Positions 8,578 through 8,846 of a stretch of 8,846 nucleotides of DNA are shown here, piece after piece. The stretch is from Betaproteobacteria bacterium (GTDB lineage Bacteria; Pseudomonadota; Gammaproteobacteria; Burkholderiales; Rhodocyclaceae): assembly GCA_025997045.1 (NCBI GenBank), contig BNUB01000095.1, positions 1 through 8,846 on the forward strand. The letters run 5' to 3'. The notes beneath the pieces are model-generated. The model saw only the letters and a list, made by a program, of their open reading frames with translations, was not told the origin of the DNA and did no database searches. The position numbers and the translations under genes are program-made. Each line of letters begins with the position of its first letter. Positions within the stretch are counted from its first letter, which is position 1.

Positions 8578-8834
8578 TATGCGATTCGTTCTACCTCTTC
8601 ACGGGCAGCCTTGTCGCGTGCCAAGGCCCGAGCCAGGCTCGCGGCACGTGCCTGATCGCGGGTCATGGTGCCCGCAATAACCGCCTCGCAATCTGCCAAA
8701 TATTGCGGACCGGGGACAAAGCCCTCAAGCCTGGAACTGGCAAGTGCCTGCTCATGAAAATAACGTCGTTCTTCCGGGGTAAACGCTTCCCTGCGCGCTT
8801 CCCTGCGGTGGTGGCTTGTTGTTGTGGTTTTCAT
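8577..8834 (-). CDS. VbhA-like antitoxin of the Fic toxin
   Basis: Small protein of 85 residues from ATG 8834. Class I Fic proteins are held inactive by a separate small antitoxin whose helix carries (S/T)xxxE(G/N); the Glu points into the Fic ATP site and blocks productive AMP transfer. Here ALASSRLEGF (30-39) fits, with Ser33, Glu37 and Gly38. The surrounding pattern closely resembles Bartonella VbhA as I recall it (ALASQRLEGLEPDP). A helical C-terminal stretch rich in Ala, Arg and Glu (about 61-85) makes it longer than VbhA. The frame also has an ATG at 8843, but AGGA at 8846-8843 lies 8 nt before the ATG at 8834, which is therefore preferred. The stop overlaps the fic start by one base. 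Unlike fic, this gene is about 61% G+C. The module promoter lies beyond the right edge. Confidence 0.88.
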   Translation of the reverse strand: MKTTTTSHHRREARREAFTPEERRYFHEQALASSRLEGFVPGPQYLADCEAVIAGTMTRDQARAASLARALARDKAAREEVERIA

Positions 8835-8842
8835 GATCCACA

Positions 8843-8846
8843 TCCT
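8843..8846 (-). promoter_or_regulatory. Ribosome binding site deciding the antitoxin start
   Basis: On the minus strand AGGA precedes the ATG at 8834 by 8 nt, while it overlaps the upstream candidate ATG at 8843. This favours the shorter product beginning MKTTTTS. The window ends here, so any stronger site further upstream cannot be seen. Confidence 0.45.

Overview
The window is high-GC proteobacterial DNA, low 60s % G+C by hand count of sample lines outside the fic gene. It carries a conserved chromosomal block for outer-membrane biogenesis. The likely source is a betaproteobacterium or a Pseudomonas-like gammaproteobacterium. That is inferred from gene order (amgK divergent from lptD-surA-pdxA-rsmA) and protein character, not from any marker gene.

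Left part (1-2103, minus strand): an amgK-type cell-wall-sugar kinase gene starting at TTG, followed 18 bp later by a PitA-type phosphate permease gene that runs off the left edge. Together they look like a two-gene operon.

Centre (2178-7999, plus strand): lptD, surA, pdxA and rsmA, the same order as in E. coli (where apaG-apaH follows). lptD encodes the LPS-exporting outer-membrane barrel and surA the periplasmic chaperone that helps assemble it. pdxA (vitamin B6 synthesis) and rsmA (16S rRNA dimethylation) follow with 4-nt ATGA overlaps at both junctions. The 74-bp gap between amgK and lptD holds an inverted repeat whose arms both resemble -10 boxes.

Right part (7939-8846, minus strand): a two-gene toxin-antitoxin module converges on rsmA. 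It encodes a VbhA-like antitoxin with the SxxxEG inhibitory motif and, overlapping it by one base, a class I Fic adenylyltransferase with a complete [12 protein letters not shown] motif. The fic gene is about 43% G+C, clearly foreign, whereas its antitoxin gene is about 61%. The last 20 codons of rsmA, stop included, lie on the reverse of the fic 3' end, so the RsmA C-terminus appears to have been replaced when the module arrived.

I see no wholly new system. The points most worth a second look are the fic/antitoxin insertion and its effect on RsmA, the composition break inside the toxin-antitoxin pair, and an LptD with only two cysteines in the mature protein and a long Pro/Ala-rich N-terminal extension. 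There is no gene-free stretch over 300 bases, and I saw no RNA genes, CRISPR arrays or insertion sequences.
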